Shown here piece by piece: positions 44,801 to 52,437 of a stretch of 64,000 nucleotides of DNA. Where the stretch lies: contig JACRJZ010000021.1 in NCBI GenBank assembly GCA_016219875.1, positions 1-64,000 on the forward strand, in the 5' to 3' direction. A model generated the notes under the pieces. That model saw only the letters and a program-made list of their open reading frames with translations, searched no databases and was not told the origin of the DNA. The DNA is from Verrucomicrobiota bacterium. GTDB lineage: Bacteria > Verrucomicrobiota > Verrucomicrobiia > Limisphaerales > JACRJZ01. Both the position numbers and the translations under genes were made by a program. Numbering within the stretch: position 1 is the first letter of the stretch; each line of letters begins with the position of its first letter.

Positions 44801-47800
44801 ACCCCAGGCTGACAACCGCTGCTTCAGTCCGCGCTTCTGGCGCCTCCCCGCCTCCGATCTTGGCACCGACAACGGCACGGATTTCTTCGGGCTGTCGAAC
44901 ATTGGCGTGCATTGGTTCGCCCGGCTGTTCAGCGATCCGGACTTCTGGCAACGGTTCATCGACCGCTATCAGATGTTCCGCACCAACCAGTACTCGACCA
45001 ACGCTGTCTTCGCGATGCTTGACGGGTACTACCAGGAGATCAAGGAGGCCCAGGTGCGCGAACAGGCCCGCTGGGCACCGTCGGGCTTCACTTACCCGCG
45101 GGCGGGCATCCAGACCGTCAGCGGCTACACCTTCGACTTCGGCCCGAACGACAACCAAGGCCGCGGCCGCTTCATCAACGAGGTGAACTTCCAGAAGAAG
45201 TGGTTTGCGGATCGCTTCGAGTTCATGGACACCAATTTCCTGGACATGCCAATGCTCAGTTCCGGCACTGCGCTCGTGCTTCCCGGAACGACCTTCACGG
45301 CCTCTCCGGCGTCTAAGGCCAACAGCCTCCTGCTCTACACTCTCGACGGCACCGATCCGCGACTGCCTGGCGGCGCAATAGCGCCGTACGCCAAGACGAA
45401 CATCGGGACGCTTTTCCTGGCCGTCACGAACAACGTCCGGCTCTTCGCCCGCTCCTACAACCCCAGCCACTCGAACTTGATGAACGTCGGCAATGAAGTC
45501 GGCAAGCCGCTCATCAACAGCCGCTGGTCAGGACCGGTCGCAGCGACGTATTACACGCAGGTGCCATCGCTCCGCATCACGGAACTCATGTATCACCCGA
45601 CTGAAATGACCGGCAACACCAACGACGCCGACAACTTCGAGTACATCGAATTCTCCAATATCGGTCCCGCCCCGATCAGCTTGGTCGGCTACAAGCTGAC
45701 CAACGGCGTGTTCTTCAGCTTCACGGCCACCAACGGCATCACCAGCCTCGCGCCGGGCGGACGCGTGCTCATCGTCAGGAGCCGCGCGGCCTTCGCGCTC
45801 CGCTACCCGTCCCTCGTCAACCTGATCGCCGGCGAATACACCGGCAACCTCAACAACGCCGGCGACCGCATCGTGCTGATCGGCCCTTTGAGCGAGCCGA
45901 TCCTTGATTTCAACTTCAACCCCGGCTGGTATCCCGTCACCGACGGGGCGGGTTTCTCCCTGGTGGTGGTGGACGAGAGTGCGCCCACCAGCGCCTGGAA
46001 CGGCCGCACCAACTGGCGCGTCAGCGCCATCGACGGCGGCTCGCCCGGACAACCTGATCCCGCGCCCACTTCAGTGTTGCCGGTCCTGGTCAACGAACTC
46101 CTGGTCTTTCCCGACACCGGGCTGGGCCAGAGCCAGACGGTCGAGTTGTTCAACCCGAATGCCAGCCCGGTGGACCTCAGCGGCTGGTACTTGACCGACG
46201 ACTTTAGCGTGCCGAAGAAATACCGCCTCCCGGACGGCACGGTTCTTGGTTCGGGCAATTATCTCCTCCTGGACGACACCCAGTTCAATCCGGCCAATGT
46301 GGGCTTTCGCTTCAGTCCCAATGGCGAGGACGTTTATCTCTTTGCGGGCACCAACGGAAACCTGCTCGGCTACGTCCACGGCTTCAAGTTTGACGCCGCC
46401 GAGATGGGCGTGACGTTTGGCCGTTACGTCACCAGCCAGGGGACGGACGATTTCCCGGCCCAAACCGTACGGACTCTCGGCACCAACAACGCCGGACCCG
46501 TCATCGGTCCCGTCGTGATCAGCGAGATCATGTACAACCCGCCGAATTTGACCTCGAACGATCCGCCCTCCAGCTACCTCAAGCTCCAGAACATCAGCGC
46601 CACCAACGTGCCGCTTTACAGCCTGATCACGCTCACCAACACCTGGCACCTTCGCAACGCCGTCGATTTCGACTTCCCAGCCGGCGTGACCCTGCCGCCC
46701 GGCGGGTTCGTGCTCGTGGTGCCATTCAACCCGGCCATCGCTTCTGGCTATCTGACCGCCTTCCGCTCCCGCTATGGCGTGCCCAGCGGCGTCCCAATCT
46801 ACGGCCCGTGGCAAGGCACGCTCAACAACACGGAAGACACCATCGAACTCAAGCAGCCCGTGCTGGGAGATGTGACGGACCCGATCCTGTACCCCGACGT
46901 TGACCGGGTGCATTACCACTCCACCGCCCCGTGGCCGACCGTGGCTGACGGACAGGGCGGTTCGCTGCATCGAGCGGTGGCCTCCGACTACGGCAACGAC
47001 CCGACGAACTGGTTTGCCGGGGCGCCGTCGCCCGGGGCCAACCTTCCGCCCGGGCAAGCGCCGGTCATCACCAATCAACCCCAGTCGGCGGTTGTGGACA
47101 GCGGCCTGAGTCTCACACTGAATGTCGGCGCCAGCGGCACCGGTCCCTTCTCCTACCGCTGGTACTTCAACGGCACGACCCTGGCCGGAGCGACCAACGC
47201 TGCGCTCACTTTGACCAACCTCACCCTGGCCCACAACGGACAATACCAGGTGCTGGTCCTCAATCCCTACGGCTCGGCCTACAGCGACACCGCCACGCTC
47301 GCCGTGATGGTGCCGGTCACCATCACCAACCAACCGCAGAGCCTCGCCATCTTCCCTGGCAACTCCTTCAGCCTCACGGTCGGCGCCTTCGGAACGACCC
47401 CGCTCTCCTACCAGTGGCGGCTGAACGGCACCGACATCCCCAACGCCACGGGCGCGAGCTACTTCAGAATCAACGCCACGGCGGCGGATGCCGGCGACTA
47501 CAGCGTGGTGATCACGAACATTGTGTCCTCCGTCGTCAGCACCACCGCGACGGTGACGGTGTACCTGCGCCCCCTCATCCTCGTTCAACCGCAAAGCCAG
47601 TCCGCCTTCGCCGGCAGCAACGTGACCTACAGCATCATCGCCACCAGCAGCACCACGCTGCGCTACCAGTGGCACTTCAACGGCACCAACCTGCTCAACG
47701 CCACCAACAGCACCCTCCTGCTCACCAGCGCCCAGGCCGGCCACGTCGGCACCTACGACGTGCTCGTCTCTGACAACTACGGCTCGGTGCTGAGCGATCC

Positions 47801-48884
47801 CGCCACCTTCGTTCTGCGCATCCGGCCCATCATCATCCAGCAGCCCCGGCCGCAGGCGACTGTCTTGTTCGTCGGGGAAGGCACTTCCTACACGGTCGTC
47901 GTGTCCAACACCGCCACGCTCCCGGTGGGCTACCGCTGGCGGCGGAATGGCGGCAGCGTCGCCACCAACCTGATGCCGAGCTACACCAACACTCTGGTCC
48001 TGACCAACGTGCAACTCGCCCAGGCCGGCCAGTATGACGTGGCCATCACCAACATCGCCGGCGCCATCGTGCCGGCCACCAGCGCGAGGGTTTACCTGAC
48101 GGTCATGGAGGTCCTGGCCGACCAGCCGGCCGTGCTGGGCGCCAACGCCACGTTCCACTTGGTGATCACCAACGGAGGCCCGAGCGGCGTGACCAACGTC
48201 CTCAACTACACGTGGTGGTTCAACGGGACCAACCTCCTCAAGAACGGCACCAACCTCGTCAACACCTTCCTCACGATCAGCAACGTGCAGCCCGTCAACC
48301 TGGGTCCGTACACGGTCGTGGTCACCAACGGCGCCGGCATCATGGCCACCCAAACCGCCCTGCTGCAGATCGCCGAACCGCCGCACATCACCCGGCAGCC
48401 CAGCAACCTGGTCGTGATCGCGTCGGGCAACGCCTCCTTCAGCGTCCTGGCCACCGGCTCGGCCCCGCTGTCCTATCAATGGTGGTTCAACCAGACCAAC
48501 CTCCTGGCCGACGCCCTCGCTTCCACCCTGGACCTCACGGACGTCACGCTCGCCCAGCAAGGCGCTTATCACGTCGTCGTGAGCAACCTGGCCGGCGTGG
48601 CCATTAGCGATCCGGCCACGCTCACCGTCACCAACCCGGCCGTGCTGCGGTTTGACGGCATCATCGCCGCCACCAGCCCGACCAGTCCGGTGCAACTCAC
48701 CTTTGGCGGCGCCGCCGGACAAAGCTATTCCGTGCTTTACCGCGACAACATCACCACGGGAGAGTGGCTCGTGCTGACGAACTTCCCGACTCTGCAAACC
48801 AGCCAGCCGCTCTCCGCCCAGGATGCCGACGTCGTGGGCCGACCGCAGCGTTTCTATCGCATCGTCACCCCAATGCAGCCGTAG
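41856..48884 (+). CDS. Giant secreted CotH/lamin-tail/Ig-like protein, copy 2
   Basis: A 2342-residue paralogue of the preceding gene with signal peptide NASLLSLLALVLSVGVPPAHAAE. The layout repeats: an Ig-like domain, a beta-sandwich, lamin-tail-like domain at ~404 (VRINEFMADNGEG, then DWIELYNAG), and a CotH-like region ~704-980 in which the core motif reads YWDCDRCMG (~967) instead of WDWNLSFG. A chitobiase-C-like YTLDGTDPRLPGG, further lamin-tail domains (~1238, 1409 and 1552) and about six Ig-like repeats from ~1734 follow. The tail (YSVLYRDNITTGEW, then PQRFYRIVTP) matches copy 1. It has one more Ig repeat than copy 1. If the CotH fold is a kinase in copy 1, the altered residues here make activity doubtful. 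Confidence 0.88.
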   Translation: MKNRNTNASLLSLLALVLSVGVPPAHAAEGPPVITNQPANLVVLQGLPAAFSVGVDGTPPFTYQWLRGGLEISGATTNPFRLPVTTLADDGALFSVIVASDLGQATSVVATLRIDPGILVTQAVELIAMGATWKYNQAGTDLGTAWKERTYTDTAWLSGPALLGSETTPAVYSEPIRTPLVAPANGGPITTYFRYHFTLPPNATVASLSSVNLLDDGAAYWINGAYSGNLRVADNPPLFGSVAADRGTEGVPETLDFATGNLQAGDNVMAVELHQSGTTSSDCVFGMSLTAQLVTRTNDTVAPVMTAVLPLTNATVRTLTEVEVWFSEPVTNVEAGDLLINTVPATDLSYGVPGQFIFSFPEPPTGAVVVGWAPGHNIRDLTPMGNAFGGGFWTYTLNPNAAFSDVRINEFMADNGEGIRDEDGTRQDWIELYNAGGTPVDLSGWYLTDTTNTLTQWRIPNGITMPPNSYLLIWASGKDRTNNIAALHANFQLAKNGDFLGLVLPDGTSIVSSFYPTYPAQRTDVSYGRDRLDPGILGFFSTPTPGAANSTSGSGFASDVVFSRPSGTFVTPFTLELSTASSNAVIRYVIITNYTQAAVSVTNVPTASSPIYTNPIPITATTQVRARAFEPGLLPGTPKTECYIQIDANVGNFNSDIPVAVVHSLGATPSQSGGGLGVPLTGILMLFDEAYGRSSPTNPPQVATRMAFHLRGSSTIGQAKSNYRVEYWGEFNEDVRLPFLDMPADSDWVFYGINGFDPGLMHNAIYHWFGRQLPSQTASRTRYVEVFRKIDGGPITMNDYFGLYLVEENPKIGNDRLDIASLELQHTNLPSVSGGFLMRIDRADPSVPVDYNFNPPTVGSVNISPLGATPIGPTPAPINIDDPQIYTTSTDPRLLAQRDYIRTHILAFLTNLASVSYTNPVTGYAQYIDPDQWVDHLIGNIICFNVDGYRLSGYFYKDRNDRLKQGPYWDCDRCMGTGGTATPQADNRCFSPRFWRLPASDLGTDNGTDFFGLSNIGVHWFARLFSDPDFWQRFIDRYQMFRTNQYSTNAVFAMLDGYYQEIKEAQVREQARWAPSGFTYPRAGIQTVSGYTFDFGPNDNQGRGRFINEVNFQKKWFADRFEFMDTNFLDMPMLSSGTALVLPGTTFTASPASKANSLLLYTLDGTDPRLPGGAIAPYAKTNIGTLFLAVTNNVRLFARSYNPSHSNLMNVGNEVGKPLINSRWSGPVAATYYTQVPSLRITELMYHPTEMTGNTNDADNFEYIEFSNIGPAPISLVGYKLTNGVFFSFTATNGITSLAPGGRVLIVRSRAAFALRYPSLVNLIAGEYTGNLNNAGDRIVLIGPLSEPILDFNFNPGWYPVTDGAGFSLVVVDESAPTSAWNGRTNWRVSAIDGGSPGQPDPAPTSVLPVLVNELLVFPDTGLGQSQTVELFNPNASPVDLSGWYLTDDFSVPKKYRLPDGTVLGSGNYLLLDDTQFNPANVGFRFSPNGEDVYLFAGTNGNLLGYVHGFKFDAAEMGVTFGRYVTSQGTDDFPAQTVRTLGTNNAGPVIGPVVISEIMYNPPNLTSNDPPSSYLKLQNISATNVPLYSLITLTNTWHLRNAVDFDFPAGVTLPPGGFVLVVPFNPAIASGYLTAFRSRYGVPSGVPIYGPWQGTLNNTEDTIELKQPVLGDVTDPILYPDVDRVHYHSTAPWPTVADGQGGSLHRAVASDYGNDPTNWFAGAPSPGANLPPGQAPVITNQPQSAVVDSGLSLTLNVGASGTGPFSYRWYFNGTTLAGATNAALTLTNLTLAHNGQYQVLVLNPYGSAYSDTATLAVMVPVTITNQPQSLAIFPGNSFSLTVGAFGTTPLSYQWRLNGTDIPNATGASYFRINATAADAGDYSVVITNIVSSVVSTTATVTVYLRPLILVQPQSQSAFAGSNVTYSIIATSSTTLRYQWHFNGTNLLNATNSTLLLTSAQAGHVGTYDVLVSDNYGSVLSDPATFVLRIRPIIIQQPRPQATVLFVGEGTSYTVVVSNTATLPVGYRWRRNGGSVATNLMPSYTNTLVLTNVQLAQAGQYDVAITNIAGAIVPATSARVYLTVMEVLADQPAVLGANATFHLVITNGGPSGVTNVLNYTWWFNGTNLLKNGTNLVNTFLTISNVQPVNLGPYTVVVTNGAGIMATQTALLQIAEPPHITRQPSNLVVIASGNASFSVLATGSAPLSYQWWFNQTNLLADALASTLDLTDVTLAQQGAYHVVVSNLAGVAISDPATLTVTNPAVLRFDGIIAATSPTSPVQLTFGGAAGQSYSVLYRDNITTGEWLVLTNFPTLQTSQPLSAQDADVVGRPQRFYRIVTPMQP

Positions 48885-48981
48885 GCGCCGCGCCCGCGCT
48901 GGTCAAGCGTCAGAGACTGTCATGGGAATGGAGTCCGTCGTGGCTCCATTCCCTTTTCGTTGGAGGCGATCTCAAAATTCT

Positions 48982-49208
48982 GTAGCAGCCGACGTAAGGA
49001 GGCTCAAACGATCAAAACAGTGCCTCAGGACTTCTGATCCCGTGGAAATGACCTGGCCCGCCCGGTGAGGGCACCGGGCCTACCGGGTCGCGCCGAAGCT
49101 GTAGGCCGGGTCCCCAGACCCGGCGATGGGGAACCAGCGTTACTCCACGCAGCCTCCACTCCAGGGCGCGGGATCAGGAGTCCTGAGCCTCACGTCGGCT
49201 GTTGCTAC
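48982..49208. repeat. GTAGCAGCCGACGTAAGG element with expanded loop
   Basis: The left arm at 48982 (GTAGCAGCCGACGTAAGG) and the right arm ending at 49208 (CTCACGTCGGCTGTTGCTAC) match the element at 9790. CTCAGGACTTCTGATCC (49024-49040) pairs with GGATCAGGAGTCCTGAG (49171-49187) with one mismatch. The ~130-base loop holds a second palindromic set (ACCGGGCC, then GGCCGGGT, then ACCCGGC). It lies between two convergent genes. Confidence 0.7.
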
Positions 49209-49264
49209 CATTTGAAATTGGCTTGTTGCTCGCCGCCTCGTTTCTCGCAAGCCTCGTCCCGACC

Positions 49265-50764
49265 TCAAGGCCCTTTCGGGGTTGAGCCGCCGGGCGCCGT
49301 TTCAGCCGGCGCGCAGGTGTATTCGAGGTCGTCGAAGAACACCGTCACGCTGTTCCCGTCGATCCACGGCGTGCAGATGCCGAAGCGGTCGAAGGAAGCC
49401 CCCGTCTCTTTCGCGCCCGGTTCGAGGTCCAACGTGCAGGTCTGGTCGTCGAGCGCGACTGTGATCTGGCCGCGGCCTCCGGCGCCAGCGGGATCATACT
49501 TCAACTCCCAGTCGTGAACGGCGCGGTCGGGTTGCAGACGCGGCGCCCGCCCGCCGTCCCAGCCCAGCGCCTTGGCCTGGTCACCGTGGACGCGATAGAC
49601 CGGATAGAAGAAGAACCCCTCGGCGGACGGCCCTTCGATGCTGACGCCGAGGTAATCCATCGGGATGCCCTGGTTCTGCGCGGGATTCGAGCGCAGGCTC
49701 GAAGCGGCGTTGTAGAAGCCGATGGAGGCCGTGCTGTCGCTGATGCCGCGCACCATCGCCAGCCTGCCGCGCGCGTGGAGCGGATCGTTCAGCGTGAGCC
49801 TCGCCAGCCGGTCCCCGTAGGCCGCCAGCCGATGCGGCTCGCGACAGTCGCCCCGGAAGATGAGGCCGCCCAGTTCCCCCGCCGCCTTGCCGCCGGCCAA
49901 GTGCGTCAGGCTCCAGCCGAAATCGAAGCGCGGACGCGTGTCTTTGGTTTCGTAAGTGCGGCGGTTGTTCCTTTGGTCCCACCGCGGGTCTTGGTCGAAC
50001 GCGAAGCTCTTCCCATTGACCGTCACATCATCAAGCCAGACTTCGCCGGGATCGTCCCAAGTCTTGAGGACGGGCAGCAACCCGAAGTGAGTGAAGGCGG
50101 CGCCGTCACCGCGATGTTCTTGGGCCAGCGCGCACGTGGCTGTCTCGCCGTCCAGAGTGAAAGTCAGCAAGCCGCTGCCCGCCGCACCTTTGGGATCGTA
50201 GTCCAGCCGCCAGGAATAGACGCGTCCGCCCGGCATCTCGCGGGCCTCGATGCGTTGCCCGCTGACGATCGCGCCGATGACGCCGGCCCCACAGCGCCAG
50301 CGGCGGGAGCAGTATTCGAGATGACAGTGAAAGGCTTCGCCGCGGGCATTGATGCGCGCGACGAGCGTGTTGGGCGTGCGCCACTCGTTCAAGGTATTCG
50401 TGTTGAAGAAGCCCAGCAGAAAATGGCCGCGCCCGCGCGGCACGAGCATCTTGCCCGACGCGCTCATCGGATCATCGAGCGTCCGCGGCGCGGGCAGCGC
50501 CCAGCCGTAGTAAGCCGCCTCGCCTGCGGGATTGATCCTCCCGCCGATCTCGCCCGGTTGGCCGCCGGCGTGATGCGTTGCGGGACTGTAGCCAAAATCC
50601 TGAGTGACCGTCCGCGGCGCGAAGTGCGTGCTGCGGTTGTTGACGCCTTCCCAATTAGGCGGCGTCTGATCGAAGCTTTCCTTTCGCGTGGCAGCCTCCG
50701 TCATCCGCAGTGCGAACGTGACGAAGCCCAGCAGCAACACCGGCAACCATGATTTCGCGCGCAT
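49265..50764 (-). CDS. Exported protein with internal duplication, family unknown
   Basis: A 499-residue protein with signal RAKSWLPVLLLGFVTFALRMTEAA. It contains two related halves of ~220 residues. DFGYSPATHHAGGQPGEIGG matches DFGWSLTHLAGGKAAGELGG, YSWRLDYDPKGAAGSGLLTF matches HDWELKYDPAGAGGRGQITV, and VWLDDVTVN matches VFFDDLEYT. Each half looks like a concanavalin/LamG-type beta-sandwich. Carbohydrate binding is plausible but not shown. The start is the ATG at 50764 at the signal peptide. Confidence 0.72.
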   Translation of the reverse strand: MRAKSWLPVLLLGFVTFALRMTEAATRKESFDQTPPNWEGVNNRSTHFAPRTVTQDFGYSPATHHAGGQPGEIGGRINPAGEAAYYGWALPAPRTLDDPMSASGKMLVPRGRGHFLLGFFNTNTLNEWRTPNTLVARINARGEAFHCHLEYCSRRWRCGAGVIGAIVSGQRIEAREMPGGRVYSWRLDYDPKGAAGSGLLTFTLDGETATCALAQEHRGDGAAFTHFGLLPVLKTWDDPGEVWLDDVTVNGKSFAFDQDPRWDQRNNRRTYETKDTRPRFDFGWSLTHLAGGKAAGELGGLIFRGDCREPHRLAAYGDRLARLTLNDPLHARGRLAMVRGISDSTASIGFYNAASSLRSNPAQNQGIPMDYLGVSIEGPSAEGFFFYPVYRVHGDQAKALGWDGGRAPRLQPDRAVHDWELKYDPAGAGGRGQITVALDDQTCTLDLEPGAKETGASFDRFGICTPWIDGNSVTVFFDDLEYTCAPAETAPGGSTPKGP

Positions 50765-51081
50765 CACGTCGGTACTTGTGGCACGGGTTCGCGGAAGTTG
50801 CGAGCCGGCGTCTTCTGGAAACTGGTTCCGAATACGCTTGACGCCGAGAGCGCAATCCGGTTCAGTCTCCACCCAAGCTCAACTTGGATATGGGGTCGTT
50901 CGGAGAAATTGGATTGATGGCGCGTGCCTGTGCTGAAGCGGGCGATTTACTTCGCGGCACGGTGGTTTCTTTTCAGGAAGGCGCGGATTCGTGCGAACAC
51001 ATCGCAGAACTTTACCCGCCTACCGGCCAGAGTCCTTCTTGTCCCCAGTCTCTCTCTTATTGCATCGCGGGTCTTTTTCTC

Positions 51082-51318
51082 GGTGTCGAAACTTCATTTC
51101 TGCGCGCCGAAACATTGTTCCACGGTACCGAGAAGTCACCAGACCGCGCGCTGATAATCCCCTCATCCTGCGGCAGAAAATCCCTCTATCGATCCCCGAC
51201 CGCGCTCGGCGGCGTGGAGAACTCGCTGCGCCGTGCCGTCCGGCCAAGTGGAGACACGGAGACTCACTTTCACGGCGTCGAGAAGTCATTTCTCGGTGCC
51301 ACCGAGTCAGTTGACCGC
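51082..51318. repeat. Degenerate ~21-bp repeat block in a 620-base gap
   Basis: Units such as GGTGTCGAAACTTCATTTCT, GGTACCGAGAAGTCACCAGA, GGCGTGGAGAACTCGCTGCG, GGCGTCGAGAAGTCATTTCT and GGTGCCACCGAGTCAGTTGA recur with drift. In one plus frame they give a heptad-like G-V-E-K-S-F-L pattern. That frame (50884-51369) has no good start or signal, so coding is doubtful. The block precedes the gene at 51385. Confidence 0.5.
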
Positions 51319-51384
51319 AACGGTTTCCGGTTGAACCGCTGCGGTTGCGGTCAAACCCACCACCCCTGAAGAAAGGACCAGACC

Positions 51385-52083
51385 ATGCCCAGAGGAAACT
51401 ACATTGAAGGCAACGACAACGCCTTCGCGAACCAACTAAAGACCTTCAAGAACAACATCGGCAGCTATGCCGCCACCCTGGGCCTTAGCGCGGCGCAGGT
51501 GGCGGCCCAGGCCGCCGACTGCGATTATTTCGAGTACGTCCTCAAATGCCTGGCCGTCATGCAAACGGGCGCGCAACAGTGGACGGCGTGGAAAGACCTC
51601 AGCCGGGACGGCGGCGTGTCCCTGTCCTCCGGCGCTCCCACCGATCCCGTGTTTCCGTCGCCCGTGCCGGCGGTCCCGCCGGGCATTGAAGCCCGCTTCC
51701 GCGCCCTCGTGAGACAGATCAAGGCCAGCCCCAACTACAACGGGGCCATCGGCACCGCCCTCGGCATCGAAGCGGCGCGGCAGTCTGCGCCAGACTTGAC
51801 CACGCTCCGGCCGGAGATTGACGTGACCCTGAACGGCAACCAAGTGTTGGTGGGCTGGGGCTGGCAAGGCAACTCGGCTTATCTTGACATGTGTGAAATC
51901 CAGGTGGACCGCGGCGACGGCAAGGGTTTTGGGCTGCTGGCGTTTGACAGCACGCCGAATTACGTGGACACCGCGCCGTTTCCTGCCGCGCCGACGAAGT
52001 GGACCTACCGGGCCATTTACCGCTTGGGAGATTCCCAAGTCGGCCAATGGAGCCAGCCGGCCAGCCTCACGGTGCCGGGATAA
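51385..52083 (+). CDS. Hypothetical protein with C-terminal beta domain
   Basis: A 232-residue protein without a signal peptide. The N-terminal half is helical (GNDNAFANQLKTFKNNIGSYAATLGLSAAQVAAQAADCDYFEYVLKCLAVMQTGAQQWTAWKDL). The C-terminal ~90 residues resemble a fibronectin-III-like fold (VLVGWGWQGNSAYLDMCEIQVDRGDGKGF, then WTYRAIYRLGDSQVGQWSQPASLTV). AGGACC about 10 bases before the ATG can serve as ribosome-binding site. The family is unknown to me. Confidence 0.7.
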   Translation: MPRGNYIEGNDNAFANQLKTFKNNIGSYAATLGLSAAQVAAQAADCDYFEYVLKCLAVMQTGAQQWTAWKDLSRDGGVSLSSGAPTDPVFPSPVPAVPPGIEARFRALVRQIKASPNYNGAIGTALGIEAARQSAPDLTTLRPEIDVTLNGNQVLVGWGWQGNSAYLDMCEIQVDRGDGKGFGLLAFDSTPNYVDTAPFPAAPTKWTYRAIYRLGDSQVGQWSQPASLTVPG

Positions 52084-52210
52084 ACTGAAACCATTCCAGG
52101 CTTGTTCTGGCCGGCGCTTTGGCCTACTAACAAGCCCTCGTTCTTTTCCATAGCCAAGAGTCGATTGATGGCTTTTGGCAAGAGTCTTTGCGTTGCGAGG
52201 ACTCGAATCT

Positions 52211-52330
52211 CTTATCCGAAAATCACGACCAAAATTTTCTCCAAGGCAGTCTGCCTCGACGCGCGCGAGTCGCGCGTCCTGGCGTGCTTGTCTTGGAAGG
52301 GCATCGCTTGGTCGTGATTCCCTGGATAAG
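52211..52330. repeat. Nested long inverted repeat in the 52084-52437 gap
   Basis: CTTATCCGAAAATCACGACC plus AA (52211-52232) is mirrored by TTGGTCGTGATTCCCTGGAT plus AAG (52308-52330). Between them GACGCGC/GCGCGTC (52258-52264/52272-52278) forms a second stem. This is the only structure I see in the 354-base gap before the caspase-like gene. Confidence 0.65.
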
Positions 52331-52437
52331 AGGGTGCGCTGGGCGCGCATCTTTTTTTCCAGGGCAGTGACAGGAGATTCGAGTCCGGGCAACAAAGCTC
52401 GGACCAGAAACCTAAAACAAATCAAAAGTCGGAAACT

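Noticed and set aside
42870..48797. Long minus-strand open frames opposite the second giant protein
   Set aside because: Same reason: high third-position GC keeps the antisense frame open; no homology-like features.
50884..51369. 161-codon frame with GVEKSFL repeats
   Set aside because: It would need a TTG start and has no signal or ribosome-binding site. The repeats are better described at DNA level.
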